Source: Ectobacillus sp. JY-23
Lineage (GTDB): Bacteria; Bacillota; Bacilli; Bacillales; Bacillaceae_G
Length of the DNA: 64,000 bases
Assembly: GCF_023022965.1 (NCBI RefSeq)
Contig: NZ_CP095462.1
Location: 1,550,001 to 1,614,000 of the forward strand
Direction of reading: 5' to 3'
Part shown: piece by piece, positions 11,081 to 21,221 of the stretch
Layout of the letters: each line of letters opens with the position of its first letter
How positions within the stretch are numbered: the stretch's first letter is position 1
The notes under the pieces: generated by a model
The model's database searches: none
Told to the model about the DNA's origin: nothing
Seen by the model: only the letters and a program-made list of their open reading frames with translations
Translations under genes and position numbers: made by a program

Positions 11081-12900
11081 TTATCATCCATACGTAAAAC
11101 TGCCATGAATGCTTCTTGCGGCACTTCAACAGAGCCAACAGATTTCATACGTTTTTTACCTTCTTTTTGTTTTTCAAGAAGTTTGCGCTTACGAGAAATA
11201 TCTCCACCATAACATTTTGCCAAAACGTTTTTACGCATTGCTTTAATGGTAGAACGCGCAACAACTTTGTTTCCGATAGCGGCCTGTACAGGCACTTCGA
11301 ATTGTTGTCTCGGAATAAGCTCCTTCAATTTCTCTACAATTACTTTACCGCGCTCATACGCAGAATCACGATGCACAATAAAGGATAAAGCATCCACGTT
11401 CTCACTGTTTAGCAAGATATCCATCTTTACAAGCTTAGACGGCTTATAACCGATTAACTCATAATCAAATGATGCATATCCTTTCGTACTGGATTTTAAT
11501 TGGTCAAAGAAGTCATATACGATCTCAGACAATGGAATTTCATATGTTAGCGTAACGCGACTTTGGTCTAGGTATTGCATATCAATAAATGTGCCGCGTT
11601 TGCCTTGACAGATTTCCATAACAGCACCGACATAATCATTTGGTACCATTACTGTCGCTTTCACATACGGTTCTTCGATGCGATCAATTGTTTGTGGATC
11701 TGGCATGTTAGACGGATTATCTACAATAATTTCTTCTCCGTTTGTTAAATACACCTTGTAAATAACACTCGGTGCTGTTGTAATCAAGTCAATTTTAAAC
11801 TCGCGCTCAATGCGCTCCTGAATGATTTCCATATGAAGAAGCCCCAAAAAACCACAGCGGAAACCAAAACCAAGTGCCTGTGATGTTTCTGCTTCAAACT
11901 CCAAGGCAGAGTCGTTCAATTGTAGCTTTTCAAGTGCTTCTCGCAAGTCATTGTAACGTGCTGTATCAATTGGATATAAACCACAGAATACCATTGGGTT
12001 TAATTTACGATAACCAGGCAAAGGTGAAGCAGCTGGACGCTTGGCATGTGTAATAGTATCACCTACGCGCGTATCGCCTACGTTTTTAATAGAAGCGGTT
12101 AAGAATCCTACATCACCGACTGTCAATTCATCACGCAGGACTGCCTTCGGTGTGAATACTCCAACTTCTGTGACCTCAAACTCTTTCCCTGTCGCCATCA
12201 TGCGGACTTTATCTCCAACCTTTACTGTACCATTCACAACGCGAATATACGCAATAACACCGCGATATGCGTCGTATAACGAGTCAAAGATAAGAGCTTG
12301 TAGTGGTTCTTCTGGGTCTCCCGGCGGGGCAGGTACTTTTTCTACAATTTGCTCTAAAATCTCTTCAATTCCAATTCCCGCTTTCGCAGAAGCCAATACA
12401 GCTTCTGATGCATCAAGACCAATAACGTCTTCTACCTCTTGACGCACGCGCTCCGGATCAGCACTTGGCAAATCAATTTTATTAATGACCGGCAAAATTT
12501 CCAAGTTATTATCAAGCGCAAGATATACATTCGCTAATGTTTGTGCTTCAATGCCTTGTGCAGCATCCACAACTAAGATTGCACCCTCACAAGCCGCCAA
12601 GCTGCGTGACACCTCGTATGTAAAATCGACATGTCCTGGTGTATCAATCAAATGCATTGTATACGTTTCGCCGTCTTTTGCTTTATAATTCAACTGAACC
12701 GCATTCAGCTTGATGGTAATTCCACGTTCACGCTCTAAATCCATTGAATCCAGTAACTGATCTTTCATCTCACGCTGCGAAAGCGCACCCGTTTTTTCTA
12801 AGATACGATCGGCTAGCGTTGATTTCCCGTGGTCAATATGGGCAATAATAGAAAAATTACGAATTCGAGATTGCCTACTTGCTCTTTCTTCTTTATTCAT
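11074..12900 (-). CDS. lepA: elongation factor 4 (back-translocase GTPase)
   Basis: A 608-residue translational GTPase. The P loop AHIDHGKST is at residues 20-28, with switch motif [16 protein letters not shown] and NKIDLPSA; the EF-G-like domains and the LepA-specific C-terminal domain follow. LepA promotes ribosome assembly and elongation under stress. The ATG at 12900 is chosen because TAGGAG lies eight bases upstream; nine earlier in-frame codons lack a ribosome binding site. Transcription should start at the promoter at 12936-12964. Confidence 0.98.
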   Translation of the reverse strand: MNKEERASRQSRIRNFSIIAHIDHGKSTLADRILEKTGALSQREMKDQLLDSMDLERERGITIKLNAVQLNYKAKDGETYTMHLIDTPGHVDFTYEVSRSLAACEGAILVVDAAQGIEAQTLANVYLALDNNLEILPVINKIDLPSADPERVRQEVEDVIGLDASEAVLASAKAGIGIEEILEQIVEKVPAPPGDPEEPLQALIFDSLYDAYRGVIAYIRVVNGTVKVGDKVRMMATGKEFEVTEVGVFTPKAVLRDELTVGDVGFLTASIKNVGDTRVGDTITHAKRPAASPLPGYRKLNPMVFCGLYPIDTARYNDLREALEKLQLNDSALEFEAETSQALGFGFRCGFLGLLHMEIIQERIEREFKIDLITTAPSVIYKVYLTNGEEIIVDNPSNMPDPQTIDRIEEPYVKATVMVPNDYVGAVMEICQGKRGTFIDMQYLDQSRVTLTYEIPLSEIVYDFFDQLKSSTKGYASFDYELIGYKPSKLVKMDILLNSENVDALSFIVHRDSAYERGKVIVEKLKELIPRQQFEVPVQAAIGNKVVARSTIKAMRKNVLAKCYGGDISRKRKLLEKQKEGKKRMKSVGSVEVPQEAFMAVLRMDDNK

Positions 12901-12935
12901 CTTCTCACTCCTACTGATCTCACACACTAGCCTTG

Positions 12936-12964
12936 ATTATATCAATACGGCAGCGAAGATTCAA
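12936..12964 (-). promoter_or_regulatory. sigma-A promoter of lepA
   Basis: The minus strand shows TTGAAT, 17 bases, TATAAT, about 35 bases before the lepA start. Confidence 0.75.
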
Positions 12965-13062
12965 CGAAAATTGCCAGAAAGCGATCGCATAAAGTATATC
13001 TATAGTTATTGGGCATAAAAACAAGAAGGTATAGTGCCACTATGTATCAACAAATCGGACAA

Positions 13063-13389
13063 CTACCTTGTGTAGACCCACGTTGCAAAGATATCACGAA
13101 TTTTTTGAATCATTCCGTCTGTGACTACGTATGTTAATTGTTCAACTACACTTGTTATCAATTGAGCGCTCCCTGACCATATGTTAAAGGTGTGAACACT
13201 CTCTAACTGCCGCTCTTTTTCCTCTATTCTAAATGGCTCAGATTTCCCCGTAACATGGGCAATATCATCATAGCTGTAGGAATACCCCTTCATACGCTTT
13301 AATCCGTCTCCAGCAAGATGGATGCACGTCGCCGTAATAACAGAGAGCAATACCAACAGAAGTCCGCATTTTTTTACGAACTCCTCCAT
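13063..13389 (-). CDS. yqxA: YqxA family protein (DUF3679)
   Basis: A 108-residue protein with one N-terminal membrane segment (about residues 8-27) and a short extracytoplasmic tail containing GLKRMKGYSYSYDD, matching the small YqxA family encoded near gpr in Bacillus. The function is unknown; its position beside the spore protease gene suggests forespore expression. Its ATG overlaps the gpr stop by one base (TAATG), implying translational coupling. In B. subtilis spoIIP lies between gpr and yqxA; here there is no such gene. Confidence 0.75.
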   Translation of the reverse strand: MEEFVKKCGLLLVLLSVITATCIHLAGDGLKRMKGYSYSYDDIAHVTGKSEPFRIEEKERQLESVHTFNIWSGSAQLITSVVEQLTYVVTDGMIQKIRDIFATWVYTR

Positions 13390-14489
13390 TAATGTGTATA
13401 TGCCCCAACATTATCCTGATCTACCTGGTGATGCAAGGCAGCATTTAATCCCCCAGCTAAAATATTGGCCATATCTTCAATAAACACATCCACTTCTTTA
13501 GGTGTGACCATCAAATTATGCCCAAGAGGTGCTAATACTTCATAAATAAGCTTTCTTTTTTCCTCTTCCTCTAATGTCCCGACAATTCCCATAAACATAT
13601 TACGTTGCTTTTCTCCTGGCATATCATCATCTGTGAATTTTTTCTTTTCTCCAAATGAGAAACCTGCCGGCAGCAAAGATCTTGATGGCTTGTCTCCTTC
13701 TTTCATCTCTCGCCCAAAATGCTTTAAAATAAAATCTATTGTGTCGCTTGTAATGGAAACTGCGTCTACTACAGTAGGAACACCAATCGCTATTACTGGA
13801 ATTCCAAGCGTCTCTTTACTAAGCTCTTTTCTCTTGTTTCCAATTCCTGAGCCTGGATGAATACCTGTATCTGAAATCTGGATTGTTGTATTTACCCGCT
13901 CGATAGAGCGTGCTGCTAATGCATCAATAGCAATTAAAAAGTCAGGTTTTGCTTTTTCAATTACCCCATGAATAATATCACTTGTTTCAAGTCCTGTAAT
14001 CCCCATCACACCAGGACGTAAGGCGCTAACAGAACGAAATCCTTCTTCGACTTGTTCGGGTTGCAATTCAAACAGGTGGCGCGTCACGAGTAAATTTTCT
14101 ACAACGATAGGCCCTAACGCATCAGGTGTTACATTCCAGTTACCAAGACCTACCACCAAACAGCTTGCTTCTCTTCCTACACCGATTTCCTCTAAAAAAT
14201 GTGAGAATTCTCTGGCGAATACCTTTTCTACCTTTTGCTGCAGTTCTGTATCTTGTTGGCGTATTCCCTGTATTTCCAGCGTTAAATAATTGCCTGGCTT
14301 TTTTCCCATCGCTTCCGTTCCTGTATCTGCAATCGTTACCTTTGTAATTATCACCCCGTCTTCCTCACGCTCTTGTATATCAACGCCTGTCACCACACCA
14401 GGAACCTGCTGACGTTCTTGTACCAATTTATGGGCTTCTACCGCTAAATCTGTTCGTACGGAATACTGGCTTAAATCCAGTTCACTCAT
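13389..14489 (-). CDS. gpr: spore germination endopeptidase GPR
   Basis: A 366-residue protease that starts degradation of small acid-soluble spore proteins during germination. It begins [20 protein letters not shown], where the short propeptide is removed near SVRTDLA during spore maturation. The family core [17 protein letters not shown] and [12 protein letters not shown] is intact and length is standard. Expression should be forespore-specific (sigma G in B. subtilis), although I could not place a convincing sigma-G promoter in the 190 bases shared with rpsT. Confidence 0.97.
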   Translation of the reverse strand: MSELDLSQYSVRTDLAVEAHKLVQERQQVPGVVTGVDIQEREEDGVIITKVTIADTGTEAMGKKPGNYLTLEIQGIRQQDTELQQKVEKVFAREFSHFLEEIGVGREASCLVVGLGNWNVTPDALGPIVVENLLVTRHLFELQPEQVEEGFRSVSALRPGVMGITGLETSDIIHGVIEKAKPDFLIAIDALAARSIERVNTTIQISDTGIHPGSGIGNKRKELSKETLGIPVIAIGVPTVVDAVSITSDTIDFILKHFGREMKEGDKPSRSLLPAGFSFGEKKKFTDDDMPGEKQRNMFMGIVGTLEEEEKRKLIYEVLAPLGHNLMVTPKEVDVFIEDMANILAGGLNAALHHQVDQDNVGAYTH

Positions 14490-14594
14490 TATTCATCCTC
14501 CTAATCTATATGAAATGTGCTTATATTTCCCTAAAATAAAGGTGCTCATTCTTAGACAAAATATAGTTTGTAAAAATTTCATTGCCGAACTCTA

Positions 14595-14623
14595 TTGCAA
14601 TTACCTCTTTCGTTTGATAGAAT
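14595..14623 (+). promoter_or_regulatory. sigma-A promoter of rpsT
   Basis: TTGCAA, 17 bases, TAGAAT, 57 bases before the rpsT start. Confidence 0.7.
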
Positions 14624-14643
14624 ATCTCTTGTTCTATGTAAGT

Positions 14644-14658
14644 ATCGAGTTACTCGAT
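14644..14658 (+). promoter_or_regulatory. leader hairpin of rpsT mRNA
   Basis: ATCGAG, a 3-base loop and CTCGAT form a short stem ending seven bases before the AGGGAGGTG ribosome binding site. S20 synthesis is feedback-regulated in other bacteria; a similar role here is inference. Confidence 0.4.
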
Positions 14659-14679
14659 CGCACCAGGGAGGTGAAAGAT

Positions 14680-14946
14680 ATGGCAAACATTAAATCTGCT
14701 ATCAAACGCGCTAGCCTTAGCGAAGAGCGTCGTGCACATAACGCTTCTCTAAAGTCTGACATGCGTACAGCTGTTAAAACTGTAGAAGCTTTACTTAACA
14801 ATAACGATCTTGAAAATGCAAAAACAGCTTTCGCAACTGCTGCGAAAAAGCTTGACAAAGCTGCAACAAAAGGCTTGATCCACAAAAACGCTGCTGCTCG
14901 TAAGAAATCTCGCTTAGCGAAACGTCTTAACGTTACAAACGCGTAA
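14680..14946 (+). CDS. rpsT: 30S ribosomal protein S20
   Basis: An 88-residue basic protein ([20 protein letters not shown]) of the bS20 family, a three-helix bundle that binds the 5' domain of 16S rRNA. Full length is present. The ATG follows AGGGAGGTG by six bases; longer readings start in the leader and lack support. The gene is transcribed alone, divergent from gpr, with its own promoter and terminator, as in B. subtilis. Confidence 0.98.
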   Translation: MANIKSAIKRASLSEERRAHNASLKSDMRTAVKTVEALLNNNDLENAKTAFATAAKKLDKAATKGLIHKNAAARKKSRLAKRLNVTNA

Positions 14947-14950
14947 TGAT

Positions 14951-14980
14951 GAAACGATCCAACTGGGTCGTTTTTTTTTA
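14951..14980 (+). terminator. intrinsic terminator of rpsT
   Basis: A stem AACGAtCC / GGgTCGTT followed by nine T residues immediately after rpsT. Confidence 0.92.
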
Positions 14981-15102
14981 TGGCTTCGCGCAAATTAATA
15001 GTTATCCACTAATTAGGTAGGGAATTTTACATTCCCAAAGGTATGTCACACATTTCATTTAAAAAAACCTCATTATGAACAAGAATTACGCTAACCCCTT
15101 TA

Positions 15103-15136
15103 TACAAAAAACAGGTTGAAGCAAAAGCTTCGACCT
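15103..15136 (-). terminator. intrinsic terminator of holA
   Basis: CAGGTTGAAGC / GCTTCGACCTG stem with a T run on the minus strand, three bases after the holA stop. Confidence 0.9.
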
Positions 15137-15138
15137 GC

Positions 15139-16149
15139 TTATAAAGCATTTAAGTTCATAATAAAAAACTCTAAAACCAGCCGTTTTTCCATTTTCCCTG
15201 TTTTCACATCATAATCTGCATCAGCAAGCTTGCTTGTGATAAAGCGCAACTGCTCAAATGAAAATGAATTTGTTTGCTTCATCGCCAACTTAACACGATA
15301 CGGATGGACACCAATATGAGAAGCAATTTGATTTTGTGCATATCCCTGTTGCTGCAATTCCTTTACTTGATATAATAAACGAAACTGCCCTGCAAGCAAT
15401 GCCAAAATCTTAATTGGTTCTTCTTGATGTACAAGCAACTCGTCCAATATGCGCATAGCTGCGCCAATATTCCGTTGCACCACTTTTTCCACCAACATGA
15501 ATACGTTTTGCTCGATTGATTTAGGAACAAGCTCCGCAACCATACTTGCCGTGACATTCCCCCCAATTTCACAATACAAGCAAAGTTTGTCTATTTCCTG
15601 CGATAAAACCATAATATTGCTTCCTACTAACTCTAGTAGCTGATCAATAGCTGTTTCTTCCATCGTAATTTGATGTTCAACCACTTTTTCATGAATCCAT
15701 TTCCGTACATCCGCCAATTGCATAACGTTAGCTTCCATGACTTCTGATTTTGTTTTTAAGAGCTTAGTAATTTTTTTACGCTCGTCCAATTTTTCAAATG
15801 GAGCCATAAAAACTAGAATAGTAAAGGGAGATGGCTCTTGTAGATATTCCTCAAGCACCTTCACATTTTGTTCAATTTTCTCTTTTTGTGAAGTTAAAAA
15901 CAGCGGTGATTTTATAACAATTACTTTACGCTCTCCAAAAAACGGCAATGTCTTCGCATCTTCCACTACATCTTCTAAATAAGAATCTTCTAAATCATAT
16001 ACGACTGCATTCAACTCCCGATCCTGCTCCTCAAGCGCTTCTGTAAGCAGTATTTCCAGCGTCTCATTTATAAAGTACATTTCAGTGCCGTATAGTAAAT
16101 AAACAGAGGCAAACTCGCCTCTTTTTAACTTCTTATGTATATTGTTCAT
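15139..16149 (-). CDS. holA: DNA polymerase III delta subunit
   Basis: A 336-residue clamp-loader subunit (start MNNIHKKLKRGEFASVYLLY) that opens the DnaN sliding clamp. It has the HolA order: an N-terminal AAA-like domain without a functional P loop, a lid domain, then a C-terminal collar helix bundle (EEPIKILALLAGQFRLLYQ; HPYRVKLAMKQ). It is a little shorter than YqeN of B. subtilis (347). A GGGAG site precedes the ATG. Its position between comEC and rpsT, opposite to yqzM, is conserved. Confidence 0.94.
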   Translation of the reverse strand: MNNIHKKLKRGEFASVYLLYGTEMYFINETLEILLTEALEEQDRELNAVVYDLEDSYLEDVVEDAKTLPFFGERKVIVIKSPLFLTSQKEKIEQNVKVLEEYLQEPSPFTILVFMAPFEKLDERKKITKLLKTKSEVMEANVMQLADVRKWIHEKVVEHQITMEETAIDQLLELVGSNIMVLSQEIDKLCLYCEIGGNVTASMVAELVPKSIEQNVFMLVEKVVQRNIGAAMRILDELLVHQEEPIKILALLAGQFRLLYQVKELQQQGYAQNQIASHIGVHPYRVKLAMKQTNSFSFEQLRFITSKLADADYDVKTGKMEKRLVLEFFIMNLNAL

Positions 16150-16409
16150 AAGTAAACTCTCCCGTAAACAGTTATATCTCTATACTACTTGTAGCACGTA
16201 TCTTTTACAAGCACAGTCAGGACAGGCACCTGTCGTGCCCGCCCCCAATCTATATGAAACGTCAACATGCAAGTCCCGGGATACTTACCTGTTAACGATA
16301 AACGCTTCGCGAACGACTTCCTCACCGACATCATATCTCACAGAGAAATTGTAGATTTTTTTCTGACATTACCTTATACTGAAAGTAATGAGTTGGGAGG
16401 GGTATATCA

Positions 16410-16544
16410 ATGAATGAGTTCGAAAAAAACGTTCAAAGCACACGTAATGATGCAGTAGATTCAGGGGTTGGTTTCATTGTTTCCTTCGGGTTCTTCACTA
16501 CTTTATTTGTCATTGCAACAGTAATTCATTTTATTGCTTCCTAA
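16410..16544 (+). CDS. yqzM: YqzM family small membrane protein
   Basis: A 44-residue protein (MNEFEKNVQSTRNDAVDSGV) with a hydrophilic N-terminus and one membrane-spanning C-terminal half. It is preceded by GGGAGGGG and followed by a strong terminator. It matches the YqzM family found at this same place, between holA and comEC, in many Bacillus species. Function is unknown. It is short enough to be missed by length-filtered gene calling. Confidence 0.9.
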   Translation: MNEFEKNVQSTRNDAVDSGVGFIVSFGFFTTLFVIATVIHFIAS

Positions 16545-16568
16545 GACTGCCACGCGCAGTCTTATTTT
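16543..16568 (+). terminator. intrinsic terminator of yqzM
   Basis: AAGACTGC / GCAGTCTT stem and a T-rich tail overlapping the yqzM stop. The following 230 bases up to comEC show no further gene. Confidence 0.85.
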
Positions 16569-16800
16569 TATCAAATTCTAGTTTTGTAAACACCCGAGAT
16601 ATTCTACGCATTAAAAAGGAGAGAGTTTAGATAATCCCATGTAGGAATCCCAAAGTATAAACAGTAAGAAAACCATTGCACAAGAACCACTTTTCAATAC
16701 TTACGGACTGACTCAGCATGCACTTCCTACAAGGACTCTACAGCGCTTATTATTCTTTCCTGTTTAAACGATTTATGCCTATATCATGAAGTCTCTTTTT

Positions 16801-19104
16801 TTATATGTCATCATATGTGATATACCTTTGAAAGGTTCCCCCTTCAGCTGTAAATGTAAAAATAATTGCGCCATGCTGATCTGTACGCCATATAGAAGTT
16901 TTGTTTGCTGTTAAACGTTGTAATACTTCTGGATGAGGATGTCCGTATCGATTTTGTACACCGGCTGAAATGATAGCAATTGCAGGTTGTACTGCACGGA
17001 TGAACTTGTCGGTTGTAGATGTCTTACTGCCATGATGCCCGACTTTTAAGACGTCTGCTGGAATAGAACCATAACGTTTCACCAAATGCTCTTCTCCATC
17101 CGCTTCTAAATCTCCAGTGAACAACCACCGTTTGCCTCCCATTTCCGTATACAAGACGATGGAAGAATCATTCTCATTTCTCGCCTCGTTTGCTGGTGCT
17201 AAAACAGTAAATCGATATGCTCCACTCTTCCACGTGTCTCCCGTTGTCACAGTCCGCACAGTACTACCTGTTTTTAGCGCCAGTCGCTTGCTTTCTTCCT
17301 CCAGTTCACTATACAGCATCTTTTTCCCCACTATCACTTCTTTTATCGATACCGCTTTTAAGATATCCTTGGCGGCGCCAATATGATCTTGATCTCCGTG
17401 TGTTAGAATGAGCTTATCAATGCGGCGAATGCCCTGACTTCTTAAATACGGCAAGAGCACATCCGTTCCTACAGAGTACTCTCGTTTCCGAATCTGCCAC
17501 GACTCTTTTGGCAATGAAATATTTCCCCCAGTGTCAATTACATAGGTTGCTTTCGAATACGGCAACTGAATAATAATACAATCCCCTTGTCCCACATCTA
17601 GAAATGTAACGGTACCATGCACACGAAAAAATGGTGACACATAATGAAAACCACATAATAAAACTAGCATAAAAATACAATGTACTAGCCATTTACGCCA
17701 TACCCTTCCCTCCCAAGCAATAAAGATTGCAATTATACAAACCACATACAAAACTGTTACATACCTTGGTGACGCACCAAATGTGAGTTGACGAAACGGC
17801 AACTTTTCACACACAGATAGCAACGAATTGGATATATCTAGGAGGTAGTTAAGGAACTGCGCCATTAGCTGTGCTAGAGAAGGGAGTACTACAGATAAAG
17901 AAAGGGTGATAAGACAAAGAGGTAAAATGATGAAGGAAAGGTATGGGACATATACGAGATTTAAAACAAGGCTATACGGGGAGATTTGTCCAAAATAATG
18001 CAAAGTCACAGGAATAGCAGCCAGTTGGGCTACAATGCTCATGTTAAGATACATTTGCCACCATCCGCCCCTAAGCATAGTTTTGGAGGACAGAAGTAAA
18101 ACAGCAGTTGAAAATACAGAATACTGAAACCCAATATCATATAATACATAAGGGTTGTGGAGTAACATGAGTAGAACCGCAATCGATAAGATGTCTAAGC
18201 CGGACATACGAAGCGTGAATAGTGATGCTAATAGTGCACATATTCCCATCAAAGAAGCGCGAATAACTGATGGCGAGGCCCCTGCTAAAAACATATACAA
18301 TGGCACAATTACAACGAATACAGCAGCTGTCATCTCCTTTGTTACACCCAGACGCAATAATATATACCCTCCTATACCAATTAATAAGCTGATATGGGAA
18401 CCTGATATCGCTAAAAGGTGCACAAGGCCCAACTCTTGGTACGCACGCTCTGTCTCCTCTTCTAGCCCGTAACGATCACCGTATACAAGGGCATTTGTAA
18501 AGGCTGCAGCTTGTTCAGGAAGATGAGCATTCACATAGGTTATAGCTGTTTTCCTTATAGAGAATAAACGATGAGTAAACGATGGGTTGGATGTACAAGA
18601 AGAAATTGTGGAGGCACGAAATAAATAATGGATTTGTTGTTTTCTTAAATACTCCCGATAGTCAAATAGACCTGGATTACGAGAAGGTGAAGGAATTTCA
18701 CTTGTACCTGTAAAAAAGCATGTTAGTCCAGGCATTTGCTTCTTCCACTCCTGTTGTTCCTTATAAGTTTTTAACTTATAAACGAGCCGAAAAGACGCAT
18801 TGTCAGCCGTAGCTATAAAAGAGAGTCGATCACCGTCTACAAGAGGGGGAGTTTCAATGGCACCATAAAACGAAGAAAGAGGAACAGAAGGCGTATTTTT
18901 CTTTTCTATATATTGCATATACATAACAGCAATTAGGAAACCGCTTATACTTATAACAAAGCTACGCATAGGAAGCATATAAAACAAATATAGTGTATAC
19001 AACGCAATTACAAGCAGCATATACCAGACAAACTGGGACGACACCGTTACAATTCCTACTGCAACGGATATTAAAATATATATCCATTGACCTTGCAAGC
19101 TCAT
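16801..19104 (-). CDS. comEC: DNA uptake channel protein ComEC/Rec2
   Basis: A 767-residue polytopic membrane protein that carries single-stranded DNA across the membrane during transformation. N-terminal membrane helices flank an OB-like extracellular domain (about 50-170). The competence core is central, including LLAISGSHISLLIGIGGYI, and a C-terminal metallo-beta-lactamase domain carries LTHGDQDHIGAAKD and GHHGSKTS, consistent with an active nuclease site. Length is normal (776 in B. subtilis). Intact comEC, comEB and comEA suggest retained DNA-uptake capacity. Confidence 0.96.
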   Translation of the reverse strand: MSLQGQWIYILISVAVGIVTVSSQFVWYMLLVIALYTLYLFYMLPMRSFVISISGFLIAVMYMQYIEKKNTPSVPLSSFYGAIETPPLVDGDRLSFIATADNASFRLVYKLKTYKEQQEWKKQMPGLTCFFTGTSEIPSPSRNPGLFDYREYLRKQQIHYLFRASTISSCTSNPSFTHRLFSIRKTAITYVNAHLPEQAAAFTNALVYGDRYGLEEETERAYQELGLVHLLAISGSHISLLIGIGGYILLRLGVTKEMTAAVFVVIVPLYMFLAGASPSVIRASLMGICALLASLFTLRMSGLDILSIAVLLMLLHNPYVLYDIGFQYSVFSTAVLLLSSKTMLRGGWWQMYLNMSIVAQLAAIPVTLHYFGQISPYSLVLNLVYVPYLSFIILPLCLITLSLSVVLPSLAQLMAQFLNYLLDISNSLLSVCEKLPFRQLTFGASPRYVTVLYVVCIIAIFIAWEGRVWRKWLVHCIFMLVLLCGFHYVSPFFRVHGTVTFLDVGQGDCIIIQLPYSKATYVIDTGGNISLPKESWQIRKREYSVGTDVLLPYLRSQGIRRIDKLILTHGDQDHIGAAKDILKAVSIKEVIVGKKMLYSELEEESKRLALKTGSTVRTVTTGDTWKSGAYRFTVLAPANEARNENDSSIVLYTEMGGKRWLFTGDLEADGEEHLVKRYGSIPADVLKVGHHGSKTSTTDKFIRAVQPAIAIISAGVQNRYGHPHPEVLQRLTANKTSIWRTDQHGAIIFTFTAEGGTFQRYITYDDI

Positions 19105-19128
19105 TCACCCCTTTATCATAATAGCAAA

Positions 19129-19176
19129 ACGGAAAAACTGACAAAAAATTAAAATGCAGTATGTCAGTTTTTCCGT
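19129..19176 (-). promoter_or_regulatory. long hairpin between comEB and comEC
   Basis: ACGGAAAAACTGACA and its exact complement form a 15-base stem around an 18-base loop. Only four T residues follow, so it may act as an attenuator or RNA-processing site rather than a full terminator. Confidence 0.6.
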
Positions 19177-19185
19177 TGAAATCCT

Positions 19186-19635
19186 TTATTCTTTTTCTGT
19201 AATCGTATAATGCAATGGCACATGCTTTACATTCACACCGGCCTGTTTGAAGAGTTCCAGTGCATATGGATGATTTTTATAGTCCGTTGCATAATATATC
19301 GCTACAATACCACTTTGAATGATTGCTTTACAGCACTGCAGGCAAGGAAAATGGGTGACATATAGCTCCGCCCCTTCCGTTTTCGCCCCAAATTTAGCAC
19401 ATTGTAACAGAGCATTCATTTCCGCGTGCACAGTACGTACACAATGATTGTCAATAACATAACATCCTTCATCAATACAATGTACACCACCGGCAATCGA
19501 TCCGTTATATCCGCCAGCAATAATTCGTTTATCTCTTACAATTGTTGCACCAACCGCTAACCTTGTACAAGTACTACGCAGTGATAGTAAATAACTTTGT
19601 GTCATAAAATATTGATCCCAAGAAATACGTTCCAT
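19186..19635 (-). CDS. comEB: dCMP deaminase family protein ComEB
   Basis: A 149-residue zinc-dependent deaminase. The catalytic motif HAE is at residues 70-72 and the second zinc motif PCLQC at about 97-101. ComEB is encoded in the comE operon but has no essential role in DNA uptake in B. subtilis; it resembles dCMP deaminase and has been linked to polar placement of competence proteins. The protein is shorter than the 189-residue B. subtilis version but holds the whole domain. Start at MERISW, six bases behind AAGGTGAG. Confidence 0.93.
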   Translation of the reverse strand: MERISWDQYFMTQSYLLSLRSTCTRLAVGATIVRDKRIIAGGYNGSIAGGVHCIDEGCYVIDNHCVRTVHAEMNALLQCAKFGAKTEGAELYVTHFPCLQCCKAIIQSGIVAIYYATDYKNHPYALELFKQAGVNVKHVPLHYTITEKE

Positions 19636-19672
19636 CGCTCTCACCTTTTTTGTTTACAGTGTACCATTCGTT

Positions 19673-20230
19673 TTAGGGAACGACAATTTGTTCTTTTATA
19701 TTTGTTAGCGACTTTTCACCAATTCCGTCCACTTCAAGCAAATCTTCTATCGTTTGAAAGGGTCCATGTTCTTCTCGATATCTTATAATACTTTCCGCCT
19801 TTTTGGGGCCGATTCCCGGAATTTTTTCAATTTCTTCTTTCGATGCTATGTTTATAGCAATTTTGTTAGTCTGAGGAGCAACAGGAACTGCTCCTGGATC
19901 TGTTTTATTTGGTACATATAACAACATCTGATCATGTATAAACTGCGCTAAATTGATTTTAGAAGAATCTCCTTCTGGCAGCAATCCTCCTGCCTTGGCA
20001 ATCGCGTCTTTTACACGAGTTCCTTTAGAAAATTCATATACCCCCTCTCGTGCGACAGCTCCCTTAATATCTACGAACAAAACAGTTTGTTCCGCCTCTT
20101 TCATCTGTTCCTGTGGCGTGCTTATAGGTACACTTTCATCTTTCTTTTGATGTACACCCAAAAAAAACAGGCACAATATGACACACACTACAACACCTAG
20201 CACTAACCATTTTTTATAGACTTCTATCAT
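19673..20230 (-). CDS. comEA: competence DNA receptor ComEA
   Basis: A 185-residue membrane-anchored DNA-binding protein. A single N-terminal transmembrane helix spans about residues 8-25. An SLBB-type domain follows (VDIKGAVAREGVYEF), then two helix-hairpin-helix motifs (KIPGIGPKKAESIIRYREEH and VDGIGEKSLTNI). ComEA gathers double-stranded DNA at the membrane and passes it to ComEC. It is divergent from comER across about 90 bases; a canonical ComK box was not convincing there. Confidence 0.96.
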   Translation of the reverse strand: MIEVYKKWLVLGVVVCVILCLFFLGVHQKKDESVPISTPQEQMKEAEQTVLFVDIKGAVAREGVYEFSKGTRVKDAIAKAGGLLPEGDSSKINLAQFIHDQMLLYVPNKTDPGAVPVAPQTNKIAINIASKEEIEKIPGIGPKKAESIIRYREEHGPFQTIEDLLEVDGIGEKSLTNIKEQIVVP

Positions 20231-20323
20231 AAGTACTCCTTTCCGACATGTAAGCCAAAATCATAAAATACATAAATACTTCATATTGTTTAGGAGAAAG
20301 CATTGCAAGGGAGGGACGGGACA

Positions 20324-21142
20324 TTGAACATAGGTATCATCGGAACGGGAAATATGGGACGAATTCTCATTGATTCGTTTATTGAAGCACAGGCAGTCGA
20401 TCCCGCAAATATAACGATTATTAATCGCACATTAACAAAGGCACATCATATTAAACAAAAGTATCCTTCCGTTCATATAGCAAGCTCTATACAAGAAGTG
20501 ATTGCACGCTCTGACCTAGTCTTGATCAGTGTTAAGCCACATGAGATATACCCGATTCTACAAGAGAACAAAGCTGCTTTTACATCAGAGCAATGCTTGC
20601 TTTCTATCACCAGTCCAATCAGCACAACACTTCTTGCTTCTGTTGTACCATGTGGCGTAGCACGCATTATCCCCAGTATTACAAATCGCGCGTTATCGGG
20701 CATTTCACTGTGTACATTCGCTTGCACAAAAGAATGGGAAGAGAAGCTACTTCTCTTATTTCAACATATCTCACACACTGTTCATATTGAAGAAAATGTT
20801 ACAAGGGTCGCTTCTGATATCGTAAGCTGTGGTCCTGCCTTTTTTAGCTACTTATTGCGCCGTTTTATTGATGCTGCAGTTGCAGAAACGCTAATTACGG
20901 AGGAACAAGCAACAGAACTAGCTAGCGGTATGCTAATCGGAATGGGAAAATTAATTGAAAAGCAAGTCTTTACCCTTGATACACTACAGGAAAAGGTTTG
21001 TGTTAAAGGCGGTATTACAGGTGAAGGCATTGCGGTGATGGAGGCAGAGCTCGGAGACATGTTTGCACACGTATTTCAAAAAACACACAGTAAGTATTAC
21101 GAGGATATCGAAATCATTCATAAACAGTTTAAAACCTACTAG
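20324..21142 (+). CDS. comER: ProC-like late competence protein ComER
   Basis: A 272-residue protein of the pyrroline-5-carboxylate reductase fold with an N-terminal Rossmann motif (IGIIGTGNMG) and the ProC C-terminal signature around VSCGPAFFSYL and VCVKGGITGEG. It is encoded opposite to comEA as in B. subtilis, and comER has been tied to sporulation and biofilm control in Bacillus rather than to DNA uptake. The start is TTG at 20324, nine bases behind AGGGAGG; an upstream in-frame TTG would place that site inside the gene. Confidence 0.9.
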   Translation: MNIGIIGTGNMGRILIDSFIEAQAVDPANITIINRTLTKAHHIKQKYPSVHIASSIQEVIARSDLVLISVKPHEIYPILQENKAAFTSEQCLLSITSPISTTLLASVVPCGVARIIPSITNRALSGISLCTFACTKEWEEKLLLLFQHISHTVHIEENVTRVASDIVSCGPAFFSYLLRRFIDAAVAETLITEEQATELASGMLIGMGKLIEKQVFTLDTLQEKVCVKGGITGEGIAVMEAELGDMFAHVFQKTHSKYYEDIEIIHKQFKTY

Positions 21143-21184
21143 AAGATACAATTCGACACAATTCTTGTTTCTCCTTCCATACAA

Positions 21185-21221
21185 CAAAAAAACCGCGATG
21201 AAATCATCGCGGTTTTTTTTG
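21185..21221. terminator. bidirectional terminator between comER and yqeM
   Basis: AACCGCGATGA / TCATCGCGGTT with A and T runs. The yqeM stop codon lies inside the stem. Confidence 0.92.

Noticed and set aside
16219-16245. GACAGGCACCTGTC inverted repeat near 16.2 kb
   Set aside because: A second copy was not found in the window and no gene starts are close enough to assign a role; it could be a dispersed repeat, but this cannot be judged here.
20231-20302. ComK box between comEA and comER
   Set aside because: Only loose A/T runs are present; the AAAA-N5-TTTT pairs are not complete or suitably spaced.
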